A stretch of 64,000 nt of DNA, from assembly GCF_038246755.1 (NCBI RefSeq), contig NZ_CP134706.1, positions 5,893,501 through 5,957,500 of the forward strand. Direction: 5' to 3'. Below the pieces are notes generated by a model. The model saw only the letters and a list, made by a program, of their open reading frames with translations, was not told the DNA's origin and made no database searches. Origin of the DNA: Micromonospora sp. FIMYZ51 (GTDB taxonomy: Bacteria > Actinomycetota > Actinomycetes > Mycobacteriales > Micromonosporaceae). The stretch's first letter is position 1. The number at the start of each line of letters is the position of its first letter. This document shows positions 35,053 to 43,217 of the stretch, piece after piece. The translations under genes and the position numbers were made by a program.

Positions 35053-35053
35053 A

Positions 35054-36706
35054 TCAGGTACGCCAAGAGCGGCAGAGCCGGATCCAGCGGTAGCCGTAGC
35101 CCGCCAGCGCCAGCTTGTCCAGCTTGCCCACGTCACCGTAGTTGCGGTCGGCGAGCACGTCGATGGGCAGGTCCGCCTCGGGCTGGAGCAGGCTCAGGTC
35201 CACCTCGACATCGGTGGTACCCAGGTTGTGCAGGAAGACCATCGTCCCGCTCGGCCCGTCGGCCCGGTGCGCCAGCACGCCCGGCGGCATCGGCACGTCG
35301 ATGTGAGTGGTGGAGCCGAAGCCGATCTCCGGTGCCTCCCGGAGCGTACGGATCATCCGCTCGAACCAGCTGAGCAGCGAGTTGCGGTCCCGCCGCTGGA
35401 GGGTGACGTTCACCTTCTCGTACCCGAAATCGCCCTTGTCGATGACCGGGCGGACCAGCTTCTCCGGCTCCGCCGCGGAGAAGCCGGCATTGACCTGGCT
35501 CGACCACTGCATCGGGGTACGGATCGCCTCCCGCCCGTCCAGCGACAGGTCCTCGCCCATCCCGATCTCCTCGCCGTAGCGCAGCACCGGGGTGCCGCGC
35601 AGCGAGAACTGGAGGGAGTACGCCAACTCGATGCGCCGCCGATCGTTGCCCAGCATCGGTGCCAGCCGGCGGCGGATGCCCCGGTCGTAGATGCGCATGT
35701 GCTTCTCGGGGCCGAACTGCTCGTACACCTGGTTGCGTTGTTCGGCGGTGAGCCGGGACAGGTCGATCTCGTCGTGGTTTCGCAGGAAGGTGGCCCACTG
35801 CCCACCCTCCGGCAGGGCCGGGGTGTCGCGCAACGCCTCGATCACCGGTTCCGGGTCCTGCCGGGCCAGCGCCAGCATCAGCCGGCCGTTGAGCATGAAG
35901 TCGAAGAGCATGTGCACCCGGTTCGCCGAGCCGCCGCTGTCACCGAAGAAGGCGGGCAGTTGGTCGGGCTCGACGTTCGCCTCGGCGAGCAGGAGGCCGT
36001 CGCCGCGCCGCCACTGCACGTGCTGGCGCAGCTCGGTCAGGAACGGGAAATCCAGCTCCGGGTTCGGGTCGCCGGGCTCGGTCCGCTCGATGATGAACGG
36101 CACCGCGTCCATCCGGAAGCCGGCCACCCCGAGCTGGAGCCAGAACGACATGATCTTCTTGATCTCGGCGCGTACCGCCGGGTTCTTCGTGTTCAGGTCG
36201 GGCTGGAACTTGTAGAAGCGGTGGTAGTACCACGCCTTCGCGGTGCGGTCATAGGTCCACGTCTCGTGCTGCTCGCCGGGGAAGACCATGCCCTGGTGCC
36301 GGTCGGCCGGTTCGCGCTCGGACCAGACGTACCAGTCACGGTAGGGCGAGTCCGGCGAGGAGCGCGCGGACTGGAACCACGGATGCTGATCGGAGGTGTG
36401 GTTGACGACCAGGTCGATGATCACCCGGATGCCCCGGTTGTTCGCCTGGTGCAGCAGCTCGGCGAAGTCGCCGAGGGTGCCGAACCGGGGATCGATGTTG
36501 TAGAAGTCCGTCACGTCGTACCCGTCGTCGTCATTCGGCGACGGGTGGATGGGGTGCAGCCAGAGGCAGGTCACGCCCAACCGGGCCAGGTAGTCCAGCC
36601 GGCTGATCAGCCCCGGGATGTCGCCGACTCCGTCACCATCGGAATCGGCGTACGTGTCGATGTCGAGGCAGTAGACGACCGCCTCCGAGTACCACCTGTC
36701 AGACAT
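35054..36706 (-). CDS. GH13 alpha-amylase-family enzyme, trehalose-synthase-like
   Basis: 550 aa, cytoplasmic (no signal peptide). GH13 conserved regions are in order: DLVVNHTSD (I), GFRMDAVPF with the nucleophile Asp (II), LLLAEANVEP with the acid/base Glu (III), FLRNHDEID (IV). DGDGVGDIPGLISRLDYL and WLHPIHPSPNDDDGYDV resemble the trehalose synthase/TreS branch. The domain layout lacks a maltokinase fusion. ATG 36706 has GGAGAAGG 9 nt upstream. Maltose-trehalose interconversion or oligoglucoside hydrolysis is plausible. Confidence 0.9.
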   Translation of the reverse strand: MSDRWYSEAVVYCLDIDTYADSDGDGVGDIPGLISRLDYLARLGVTCLWLHPIHPSPNDDDGYDVTDFYNIDPRFGTLGDFAELLHQANNRGIRVIIDLVVNHTSDQHPWFQSARSSPDSPYRDWYVWSEREPADRHQGMVFPGEQHETWTYDRTAKAWYYHRFYKFQPDLNTKNPAVRAEIKKIMSFWLQLGVAGFRMDAVPFIIERTEPGDPNPELDFPFLTELRQHVQWRRGDGLLLAEANVEPDQLPAFFGDSGGSANRVHMLFDFMLNGRLMLALARQDPEPVIEALRDTPALPEGGQWATFLRNHDEIDLSRLTAEQRNQVYEQFGPEKHMRIYDRGIRRRLAPMLGNDRRRIELAYSLQFSLRGTPVLRYGEEIGMGEDLSLDGREAIRTPMQWSSQVNAGFSAAEPEKLVRPVIDKGDFGYEKVNVTLQRRDRNSLLSWFERMIRTLREAPEIGFGSTTHIDVPMPPGVLAHRADGPSGTMVFLHNLGTTDVEVDLSLLQPEADLPIDVLADRNYGDVGKLDKLALAGYGYRWIRLCRSWRT

Positions 36707-36767
36707 GCCCCCGTACCTTCTCCGAGGTGGGCGGACGGCAAACCCGTCAGCCCGTTACGGTGCCGTG

Positions 36768-37364
36768 ATGCGAAGCATCGAGTGGTCGAGCGGCAGTTGG
36801 CGGCAACCGCCGGTACGCGTGACCGAGGAGCCGGACGGCAGCCTGAGCGTCGAGCCGGCCGCCGGCAGTGACCTGTGGCGGCACACCAGTTACGGCTTCG
36901 TGCACGAGGACGCCCCGGCACTGCTCGCGCCCTTCCCCACGGGCAGCGCGGTCGAGGTGGACCTCCGGCTGGACTATGCCGAGCAGTTCGACCAGGCGGG
37001 CGTACTGGTGTGGGTGGACGACCGCAACTGGGTCAAGGCCGGCGTCGAGGTCAGCGACGGCCAGCCCCAGGTCGGCGCGGTGGTGACCCGCGAGTCTTCC
37101 GACTGGTCGGTCGCGCCGGTTCCGGACTGGGCGGGCCGGGAGGTCAGCGTACGGGTCAGCCGCTGCGGTGACGCGCTGACCGTACGCGCCCGGGTGGCCG
37201 GGGAACCCTGGCGGCTGGTCCGGCTCGCCCCGCTGGCACCGGACGCCACCGCCTTCGCCGGCCCCTACTGCTGTGCACCCTCCCGGGCCGGGCTCACCGT
37301 CCGCTTCACCGGCTGGCGGCACGGCTCGCCCGACGAAACCCTGCATCCCGACCCGCCTCATTGA
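36768..37364 (+). CDS. DUF1349 concanavalin-like protein
   Basis: 198 aa, beta-rich. FDQAGVLVWVDDRNWVKAGVEV and PYCCAPSRAGLTVRFTGW match the DUF1349 (YesU-like) lectin/glucanase fold seen in sugar-related proteins. No signal peptide. It diverges from the GH13 gene, and its stop TGA is embedded in the left arm of the TTGATCATGA hairpin. Confidence 0.85.
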   Translation: MRSIEWSSGSWRQPPVRVTEEPDGSLSVEPAAGSDLWRHTSYGFVHEDAPALLAPFPTGSAVEVDLRLDYAEQFDQAGVLVWVDDRNWVKAGVEVSDGQPQVGAVVTRESSDWSVAPVPDWAGREVSVRVSRCGDALTVRARVAGEPWRLVRLAPLAPDATAFAGPYCCAPSRAGLTVRFTGWRHGSPDETLHPDPPH

Positions 37365-37409
37365 TCATGAAGTTGTCGTTACCCGTCACGACAACAACTT
37401 CATGATCAA
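37361..37409. terminator. Bidirectional TTGATCATGA hairpin
   Basis: Perfect 16-bp arms at 37361-37376 and 37394-37409 (TTGATCATGAAGTTGT and complement), extendable through an alternative pairing with a 3-nt bulge. It lies between convergent genes and overlaps the upstream stop codon. It is related in core sequence to the hairpin at 11338-11410. Confidence 0.8.
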
Positions 37410-37425
37410 CGGGCGGTAGCGCGGG

Positions 37426-38835
37426 TCAGGGCAGCGTGCGCAGGTGCGGGGCGACGGTGCGGGCGAAGTTGTTGTTGTGGGTGACGTCCCAGTTGACGGA
37501 CCAGGTCATCGCACCGCGCAGGGCCGGGTAGGTACGCGGCGGACGGAAGCTGCCGCAGTTGGTGCCCCGGGTCAGACAGTCCAGTGCGGCGTTGACCACG
37601 CTGGGCGCGACGATGCCACCACCGGCCGCCCCGGGACCGGCCGGCAGGCCGAGCCCGACCTGGTCGGGCCGGAGCCCCGCCTCCAACTGGATGCAGGCCA
37701 ACGCCACGATGAAGTTCACCGTGCCCTGGGCGTACGCGGCGTTGTTGTCGCAGCCAAGCATCGCCCCGGAGTTGTAGAACTGGGTGTTCACCACGGTCAG
37801 GATGTCCCGGATGTCCAGCGCCAGCTTGAAGTAGCTGCTCGCCGGGTTCTGCATGTCTATGGTCTGCGGCGCCATCGCGATGATCAACCGGCTGCCCACC
37901 TTGGACCGCAGCGACCGTAGCGCCTGCGCCATGTAGGTCGGGTTCAGCCCGTTCTCCAGGTCGACGTCCACGCCGTCGAAGCCGTAGCGCTGAATCAGGG
38001 CGTACACGCTGTCGGCGAAGGCCGTCGCGGACGCCGCGTTGTCCACCACGACCCGACCGGTCTCCCCACCGACCGAGATGATGACCTTCTTGCCCCGGCT
38101 CTGGAGGGTCCGCACGTCGGCGGCGAACTCGGCGTCGGTGTAGCCGCCGAGCGACGCGGCGAGCCCGGGGTCGACGGCGAAGCCGACCGCGCCGGGGGTG
38201 CCGGTGGCGTCGGCGAAGGCGACCGCGACCAGGTCGTACTCGTTCGGCACGTCGCGCAGCCGCAGCTCGACCGCCGGGTTGTCGAAGTTGTGCCAGTACC
38301 CGGTAAGGATGTGCTTCGGCAGCCCGGTGACCGGCGGCGAGGTGGTCGGCGGCGGCGTACTGGTGGGTGAGGTGGTCGGCGGCGGCGTGGTGGTGGGTGG
38401 CGGCGTGGTCGGGGGTGGCGGCGTGGTCGGCGTGGTTCCGCCGCCGCAGGCCGCGCCGTTCAACCGACAGTTCGTCGGTACGCCGGAACCGTTGCCCAGG
38501 AAGCCGAAGGAGACCGAGGTGCCCGGGGCGATGGTGCCGTTCCACGAGCGGTTGGTGAAGGTGTACCGCTGCCCGGTCGAGGTGAGCAGGGCGTCCCAGT
38601 AGGTGCCGACCGTGCTGCCGGCGGGCAGGTCGAAGCTCAAATTCCAGCCGTTGACGGTGGCGGTGCCGCCGTTGGTGATCGTGTACTTCCCTTCCCAGCC
38701 CGAGCCCCAGTCGGACGTCTTGACGAAGCTCGCGGTGACTCCTGCGGCGTACGCGGCAGGTGCCAGCCACACCGCGCCCAGTGCGGCGGCCAGCGCACCG
38801 ACCACCGACAGCACCAGGGTCCTGGACCGTTTCAT
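37426..38835 (-). CDS. Secreted GH18 chitinase with CBM2
   Basis: 469 aa, secreted. A Sec signal (1-30, ending AAYAAG), then a family 2 carbohydrate-binding module (about 31-130) with WGSGWEGKYTITNGG, a Pro/Thr linker (about 135-170), and the GH18 barrel. The catalytic DxxDxDxE motif is FDGVDVDLENG and the SxGG strand VIISVGGETG. It hydrolyses chitin (family knowledge). The start ATG has GGAGGGG 3-9 nt upstream. A low-G/C promoter region with an inverted repeat precedes it. Confidence 0.95.
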   Translation of the reverse strand: MKRSRTLVLSVVGALAAALGAVWLAPAAYAAGVTASFVKTSDWGSGWEGKYTITNGGTATVNGWNLSFDLPAGSTVGTYWDALLTSTGQRYTFTNRSWNGTIAPGTSVSFGFLGNGSGVPTNCRLNGAACGGGTTPTTPPPPTTPPPTTTPPPTTSPTSTPPPTTSPPVTGLPKHILTGYWHNFDNPAVELRLRDVPNEYDLVAVAFADATGTPGAVGFAVDPGLAASLGGYTDAEFAADVRTLQSRGKKVIISVGGETGRVVVDNAASATAFADSVYALIQRYGFDGVDVDLENGLNPTYMAQALRSLRSKVGSRLIIAMAPQTIDMQNPASSYFKLALDIRDILTVVNTQFYNSGAMLGCDNNAAYAQGTVNFIVALACIQLEAGLRPDQVGLGLPAGPGAAGGGIVAPSVVNAALDCLTRGTNCGSFRPPRTYPALRGAMTWSVNWDVTHNNNFARTVAPHLRTLP

Positions 38836-38850
38836 GTGCCCCTCCAGACC

Positions 38851-38912
38851 GGACAGAAATCCATCGTCGTCAACCTGACGCCTATTATTAAGACTGTTAA
38901 CTATTTCTGTCC
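38851..38912 (-). promoter_or_regulatory. Chitinase promoter region with inverted repeat
   Basis: GGACAGAAAT (38851-38860) and its exact complement ATTTCTGTCC (38903-38912) flank 42 bp of unusually A/T-rich sequence with GTTAAC and TAATAAT on the minus strand. This is probably the GH18 promoter with a regulator-binding site on both sides. Confidence 0.5.
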
Positions 38913-38930
38913 AGAGGGGCGGTGCGAGTG

Positions 38931-38985
38931 GTTAATAAGGGGCCCCTGCTCTACCGGAGGCGTTAACAAGGGCCCCTTCCTTGCA
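38931..38985 (-). repeat. Interspersed repeat copy 3, behind the GH16 gene
   Basis: Read on the minus strand: TGCAAGGAAGGGGCCC, TTGTTAACGCCTCC, GGTAGAGC, then AGGGGCCCCTTATTAAC. It begins two bases after the GH16 stop codon, in sense with that gene. Confidence 0.88.
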
Positions 38986-38987
38986 CC

Positions 38988-40403
38988 TCAGCGGCGGAAG
39001 TGGAACCAGTTGACGTTTACGAAGTCGTTCGGCTGGCCGCTACTGAAGGTGAGGTAGACCGTCTGCCGGCCGGTCACCGAGGAGACGTTGCCGGGCACCG
39101 TGCGCCAGCTCTGCCAGCCGCCGGTGTTGGCGATGGCGAAGCTGCCGATCGGCGTGCTGGTCGGGCTACCGATGCGCACCTCGACCAGGCCACTCACCCC
39201 GGCCGCCGCGCCGGAGGCGACTCGCGCCACGAAGTCCCGGGGGCCGGGCGAGCCGAAGTCCACGTTGTCGAACCGGACCCAGTCGCCGTTGCGTAGCGCA
39301 CCGATGTTCTGTCCGCCCTCGGAGCAGCTCTCGACGAGCACCCCGTTCTGCGCGTTGAAGGACTCGGCCTGGATCGTCGCGTACGCGTCCCGCGCGCCGC
39401 TCGGCGGCGGGGTGGTGGTGGCCGGCGGTGGGGTGCTGCCGCCGCCCCGGCTGTAGACGGCCACGTAGTCGACAAGCATCGGCCGCCCCGGCACCGTCGC
39501 CGAGGTCGGCGTGACGCTGCCAGCCACACCGTCCGGGAAGGCACCGCCCATCGCCACGTTGAGCAGCAGGAAGTAGCCGGCGTGACCGGTCATCTGGGAC
39601 CAGTACGGCTCGCCGATCCGGCTCTGGCTGACCGTGTGGTAGAGCTGCCCGTCGACGTACCAGCGCAGTTGCTGCGGGCTGACCGAGGCGTCCCACTCGA
39701 AGCGGTAGGTGTGGAAGGCCGACTGGCAGGTGCTGCCCGGGCAGGCACGGGAGGCGCCGATGCCGTTGAACTCGTCGCACGGCCCGCCCGGCGCGACGCC
39801 GCAGTGCAGCACGCCCCAGACCGTGTTGAGCCCGTTCACGTTCTCCATCACGTCGAACTCGCCGACGCCCGGCCAGTTCTGGTAGTTGCCCCGGTACGGC
39901 GATCCGAGCGCCCAGAACGCGGGCCAGTAGCCGGAGGCGGCGGCACCGGTCACGTTTGGCATCTGGATCCGGCCCTCGATGGCCAGTACGCCGCCGGAGG
40001 GCGGCTTGAAGTTGCTGCGTACCGTCTCGATCCGGGCCGAGGTCCAGCGACCGGAGCTGTCCCGCAGCGGCGTGATCCGCAGGTTGCCGCTGCCGTCGTG
40101 ACTGACGTTTGCGGTGCTGTTGGTGTACGTCTGGATCTCGCCGGTGCCCCAGTTGGGCGGGCCGCCCGGGTAGCTGGTGCCGGTGTCGATGATCCAGTTG
40201 CTGGCCGAGGGCAGGGTGCCGGCCGCGCCGGTGAAGTCGTCGCTCCAGACCAGGCTCCAGCCGGACGGCGGCGGCGGCACGGCGGCGTCGGCGGTGGCGG
40301 CGAGCCCGGCCAGACCGGTGGTGGCGGTGATGAGCAGGGCCAACGCCAGCGGCAGCCGGCGTCGAGCGGGCAGGGCGGCGGGGGCCGCCGGGACAGGTGA
40401 CAT
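38988..40403 (-). CDS. Secreted GH16 beta-glucanase with CBM6
   Basis: 471 aa. Signal peptide 1-41 (twin Arg in ARRRLPLAL, AADAAV cleavage), GH16 catalytic domain about 45-310, Pro/Thr linker, CBM6 about 335-471. The active site is GVGEFDVMENVNG (ExDxxE). DAYATIQAESFNAQNGV starts the CBM6. Likely a laminarinase acting on beta-1,3-glucan. The LacI-type palindrome at 40433 lies 30 bp upstream of the ATG at 40403. Confidence 0.94.
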   Translation of the reverse strand: MSPVPAAPAALPARRRLPLALALLITATTGLAGLAATADAAVPPPPSGWSLVWSDDFTGAAGTLPSASNWIIDTGTSYPGGPPNWGTGEIQTYTNSTANVSHDGSGNLRITPLRDSSGRWTSARIETVRSNFKPPSGGVLAIEGRIQMPNVTGAAASGYWPAFWALGSPYRGNYQNWPGVGEFDVMENVNGLNTVWGVLHCGVAPGGPCDEFNGIGASRACPGSTCQSAFHTYRFEWDASVSPQQLRWYVDGQLYHTVSQSRIGEPYWSQMTGHAGYFLLLNVAMGGAFPDGVAGSVTPTSATVPGRPMLVDYVAVYSRGGGSTPPPATTTPPPSGARDAYATIQAESFNAQNGVLVESCSEGGQNIGALRNGDWVRFDNVDFGSPGPRDFVARVASGAAAGVSGLVEVRIGSPTSTPIGSFAIANTGGWQSWRTVPGNVSSVTGRQTVYLTFSSGQPNDFVNVNWFHFRR

Positions 40404-40432
40404 GGGACGTGCCTCTCTACGGGAACGGGCAC

Positions 40433-40446
40433 AGAGAGCGCTCTCT
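40433..40446. promoter_or_regulatory. LacI/CebR-type operator before GH16
   Basis: AGAGAGCGCTCTCT is a perfect 14-bp palindrome with the GAGCGCTC core of cellulose/sugar-responsive LacI-family operators (CebR/CelR). It lies 30 bp upstream of the GH16 start, consistent with repression lifted by oligosaccharides. Confidence 0.75.
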
Positions 40447-40595
40447 CACGAGTTGTACGTCGCACCCTCGCAGTTGTCAATGCATCGATGGAGCGGATCG
40501 GTCCAGGTGCCGACCCGACCGGGTTTCCCGCGCCCAGCACAGCGGGTACATGCCGGCGACCGGGCGCGGACGGACCGCACCGGCAGGAGCGGACG

Positions 40596-41753
40596 GTGGT
40601 GGCGATGGTCAGGCAGGCAACGGCAGCTCCGAACCCGGCGGCCGAGCAGACCGACCTGCTCACGGTGGGTGTCGAGGAGGAGTTCCTGCTCGTGGACGCG
40701 GACCGTGGAGTCGCGGTGTCCGCCGTCGACGCGGTGCTGGACCAGGTCCCCGCCGAGCTGCGGGGGCAGGTGGAGCGGGAGTTCCAGACCAGCCAGATCG
40801 AGATCGGCAGTCCGCCGGGGCTGGAGCTGGCCTCCATCCGGCACTCGCTCGGCCTGCTCCGCACCGCCCTGGCCGACGCCGCCGAGCGGGCCGGCGTACG
40901 GCTGCTCGCGATCGGCACCGGCCCGGTCGACGGCCCGGTGCCGCCGGTGGTCGACAAGCCCCGCTTCGACCGGATGGTCGAGCGGTACCGGCTGCTGGTA
41001 CCCGGACCGGGCAACAACGGCATGCACGTCCACGTCGGGGTGCCCGATCCCGACACCGGCGTACAGGTGCTCAACCACGTCCGGCCGTGGCTGCCGATCC
41101 TGCACGCGGTCACCACCAACTCACCGTTCTCCCGGGGCGAGGACACCGGTTACGCCAGCTGGCGTTCGATCGAATGGGAACGCTGGCCCTCGGTGGCACC
41201 GACCCCGTACCTGGTCAACCACGAGCATTACCAACGGCTGATCCGCCAGCTGATCGGCAGCGGCGTGATGCTCGACGAGGGCATGCTCTACTGGTACGCC
41301 CGCCTGTCGGCCAAGTATCCGACGGTGGAGCTGCGCATCGGCGACGTCTGCCCGACGGTGGACGACGCGGTGCTGGTCGCCGCGCTGGTCCGCGGTCTGG
41401 TGGCGACCGCACTTGACGACATCGCCGCCGGCCGGCCACCGCTGCCCACCGACCATCATCTGCTGGTCGGCGCGCACTGGCGGGCCGCGCACGACGGGCT
41501 GGAGGGTTCGGCGGTCGACCTGAACACCGGTGAGCTGCGGCCGGCGTGGGACGTGCTGCACCAGTTGGTCGGGCGGCTCGGTCCGGCCCTGGAGCGGCAC
41601 GGTGACCTCGCCGAGGTGACCGGCCTGCTGGAGCAGCTGCGTCAGCACGGCACCGGCGCGGCGCGGCAGCGTTCCGCGTACGCGCGCACCGGTCGGATGG
41701 AGGATGTGGTGGTGGAGGTGGCGCGACAGACCCGGGGCGAGCTCCCGAAGTGA
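40596..41753 (+). CDS. YbdK-type carboxylate-amine ligase
   Basis: 385 aa of the GCS2 glutamate-cysteine ligase superfamily. LLTVGVEEEFLLVDA, MHVHVGVPDPDTGVQ and YPTVELRIGDVCPTVDDAV are its landmark motifs. YbdK-like enzymes show weak gamma-glutamylcysteine ligase activity; the native role is unclear, and mycothiol producers do not need glutathione. GTG 40596 chosen: AGGAG ends 6 nt upstream. The CoA-reductase-like gene starts 13 bp after its stop. Confidence 0.9.
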   Translation: MVAMVRQATAAPNPAAEQTDLLTVGVEEEFLLVDADRGVAVSAVDAVLDQVPAELRGQVEREFQTSQIEIGSPPGLELASIRHSLGLLRTALADAAERAGVRLLAIGTGPVDGPVPPVVDKPRFDRMVERYRLLVPGPGNNGMHVHVGVPDPDTGVQVLNHVRPWLPILHAVTTNSPFSRGEDTGYASWRSIEWERWPSVAPTPYLVNHEHYQRLIRQLIGSGVMLDEGMLYWYARLSAKYPTVELRIGDVCPTVDDAVLVAALVRGLVATALDDIAAGRPPLPTDHHLLVGAHWRAAHDGLEGSAVDLNTGELRPAWDVLHQLVGRLGPALERHGDLAEVTGLLEQLRQHGTGAARQRSAYARTGRMEDVVVEVARQTRGELPK

Positions 41754-41766
41754 CAGGAGGGTTCCC

Positions 41767-43137
41767 GTGGTGGAACGGATGATCGTGGTCGGTGGGGACG
41801 CCGCCGGAATGGCGACCGCCGCCCAGGCGCGGCGGCGCCGGGACCGCAGCGATCTGGAGATCGTGGCGTTCGAGCGGGGACACTTCACCTCGTACTCGGC
41901 GTGCGGCATCCCGTACTGGATCAGCGGTCTGGTGACCGATCGCGAGCAGTTGGTGGCGCGGGATCCGGCGACCCACCGCGAGCAGTTCCACATCGACGTG
42001 CGGATCCGGCACGAGGTGACCGCAATCGACCTGGACCGCCGCGAGGTGGTCGCCCGTGACCTGGACGGCGGCGGCGAGGTCCGGGAGCGCTTCGACACCC
42101 TGATGTACGCGGCCGGGGCGGTGCCGACCAAGCCGGACTGGGCCCGGACGACCGCCGCCGGGGTGTTCGGCGTGCAGACCCTCGACGACGGCTCGGCGCT
42201 GCGCAAGTGGCTGGAGGACGAGCCACGGCCCCGGCGCGCGGTGGTGGTCGGCGGCGGCTACATCGGCGTCGAGATGGCCGAGGCCCTGGTCCTGCGCGGC
42301 CTGTCGGTCACCCTTGTGGAACGGGACGAGCAGCCGATGTCGACTGTGGATCCGGACATGGCCCGGCTGGTCACCGAGGCGATGCGCGGGCTGGGCGTGG
42401 ACATCCGCACCGGCGTGCAGGTCACCGGGCTGGCCGAGCGCGACGGCCGGGTCCACGGGGTGGACACCGACGCCGGGCACATCCCGACCGACCTGGTGGT
42501 GCTGGGTCTCGGCGTACGCCCGAACACCGCGCTCGCCGAGGCGGCCGGCCTGCCGCTCGGGCCGACCGGCGGGATCCGGGTGGACCGCCGGATGCGGGTC
42601 ACCGGGGTACCCGGGGTGTGGGCCGCCGGGGACTGCGTGGAGACCCTGCACCGGGTCAGTGGGATGCCGGTGCACGTGCCGCTCGGCACCCACGCCAACA
42701 AGCAGGGCCGGGTGGCCGGGATCAACATCGGCGGCGGGTACGCCACCTTCGCGGGCGTGATCGGCACCGCGGTGACAAAGGTCTGCGACCTGGAGGTGGG
42801 GCGTACCGGGCTGCGCGAGCGGGACGCCCTGGCCGCCGGCTTCGAGTTCGTCTCGGTGATCGCCGAGTCGACCAACCGGGCCGGCTACTACCCGGGGGCC
42901 CGGCCGATGTCCGTGAAGCTGATCGCCGAGCGGCCCAGCGGACGGCTGCTCGGGGCGCAGATCGTCGGCCGGTCCGAGGCGGCGAAGCGGATCGACACGC
43001 TGGCCGTGGCGCTGTGGAACCGGATGACGGTGGACGACATGACCGCGCTGGATCTGGGCTACGCCCCGCCGTACGCCCCGGTCTGGGACCCGGTGCTGGT
43101 CGCCGCCCGCAAGGCCGTCGACGCCCTGGCTGGCTGA
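41767..43137 (+). CDS. CoA-disulfide-reductase-like FAD oxidoreductase
   Basis: 456 aa. FAD loop MIVVGGDAAGMATAAQARR, redox cysteine in YSACGIPYWISG (single Cys, as in CoADR and NADH peroxidase types), NAD loop VVVGGGYIGVEMAEAL, second FAD loop VWAAGDCVE, and a C-terminal dimerisation domain. GTG 41767 has AGGAGG 6 nt upstream. No rhodanese domain is attached. With the YbdK gene upstream it suggests a thiol-linked pair. Confidence 0.92.
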   Translation: MVERMIVVGGDAAGMATAAQARRRRDRSDLEIVAFERGHFTSYSACGIPYWISGLVTDREQLVARDPATHREQFHIDVRIRHEVTAIDLDRREVVARDLDGGGEVRERFDTLMYAAGAVPTKPDWARTTAAGVFGVQTLDDGSALRKWLEDEPRPRRAVVVGGGYIGVEMAEALVLRGLSVTLVERDEQPMSTVDPDMARLVTEAMRGLGVDIRTGVQVTGLAERDGRVHGVDTDAGHIPTDLVVLGLGVRPNTALAEAAGLPLGPTGGIRVDRRMRVTGVPGVWAAGDCVETLHRVSGMPVHVPLGTHANKQGRVAGINIGGGYATFAGVIGTAVTKVCDLEVGRTGLRERDALAAGFEFVSVIAESTNRAGYYPGARPMSVKLIAERPSGRLLGAQIVGRSEAAKRIDTLAVALWNRMTVDDMTALDLGYAPPYAPVWDPVLVAARKAVDALAG

Positions 43138-43217
43138 CCCGTTTCTGTCGGTGGTGGGGGTTAGCGTGTGCGCGCGACCGTAGTCAAGGGCCGGCGCCAC
43201 ACCCCTCGGAGGACCCC

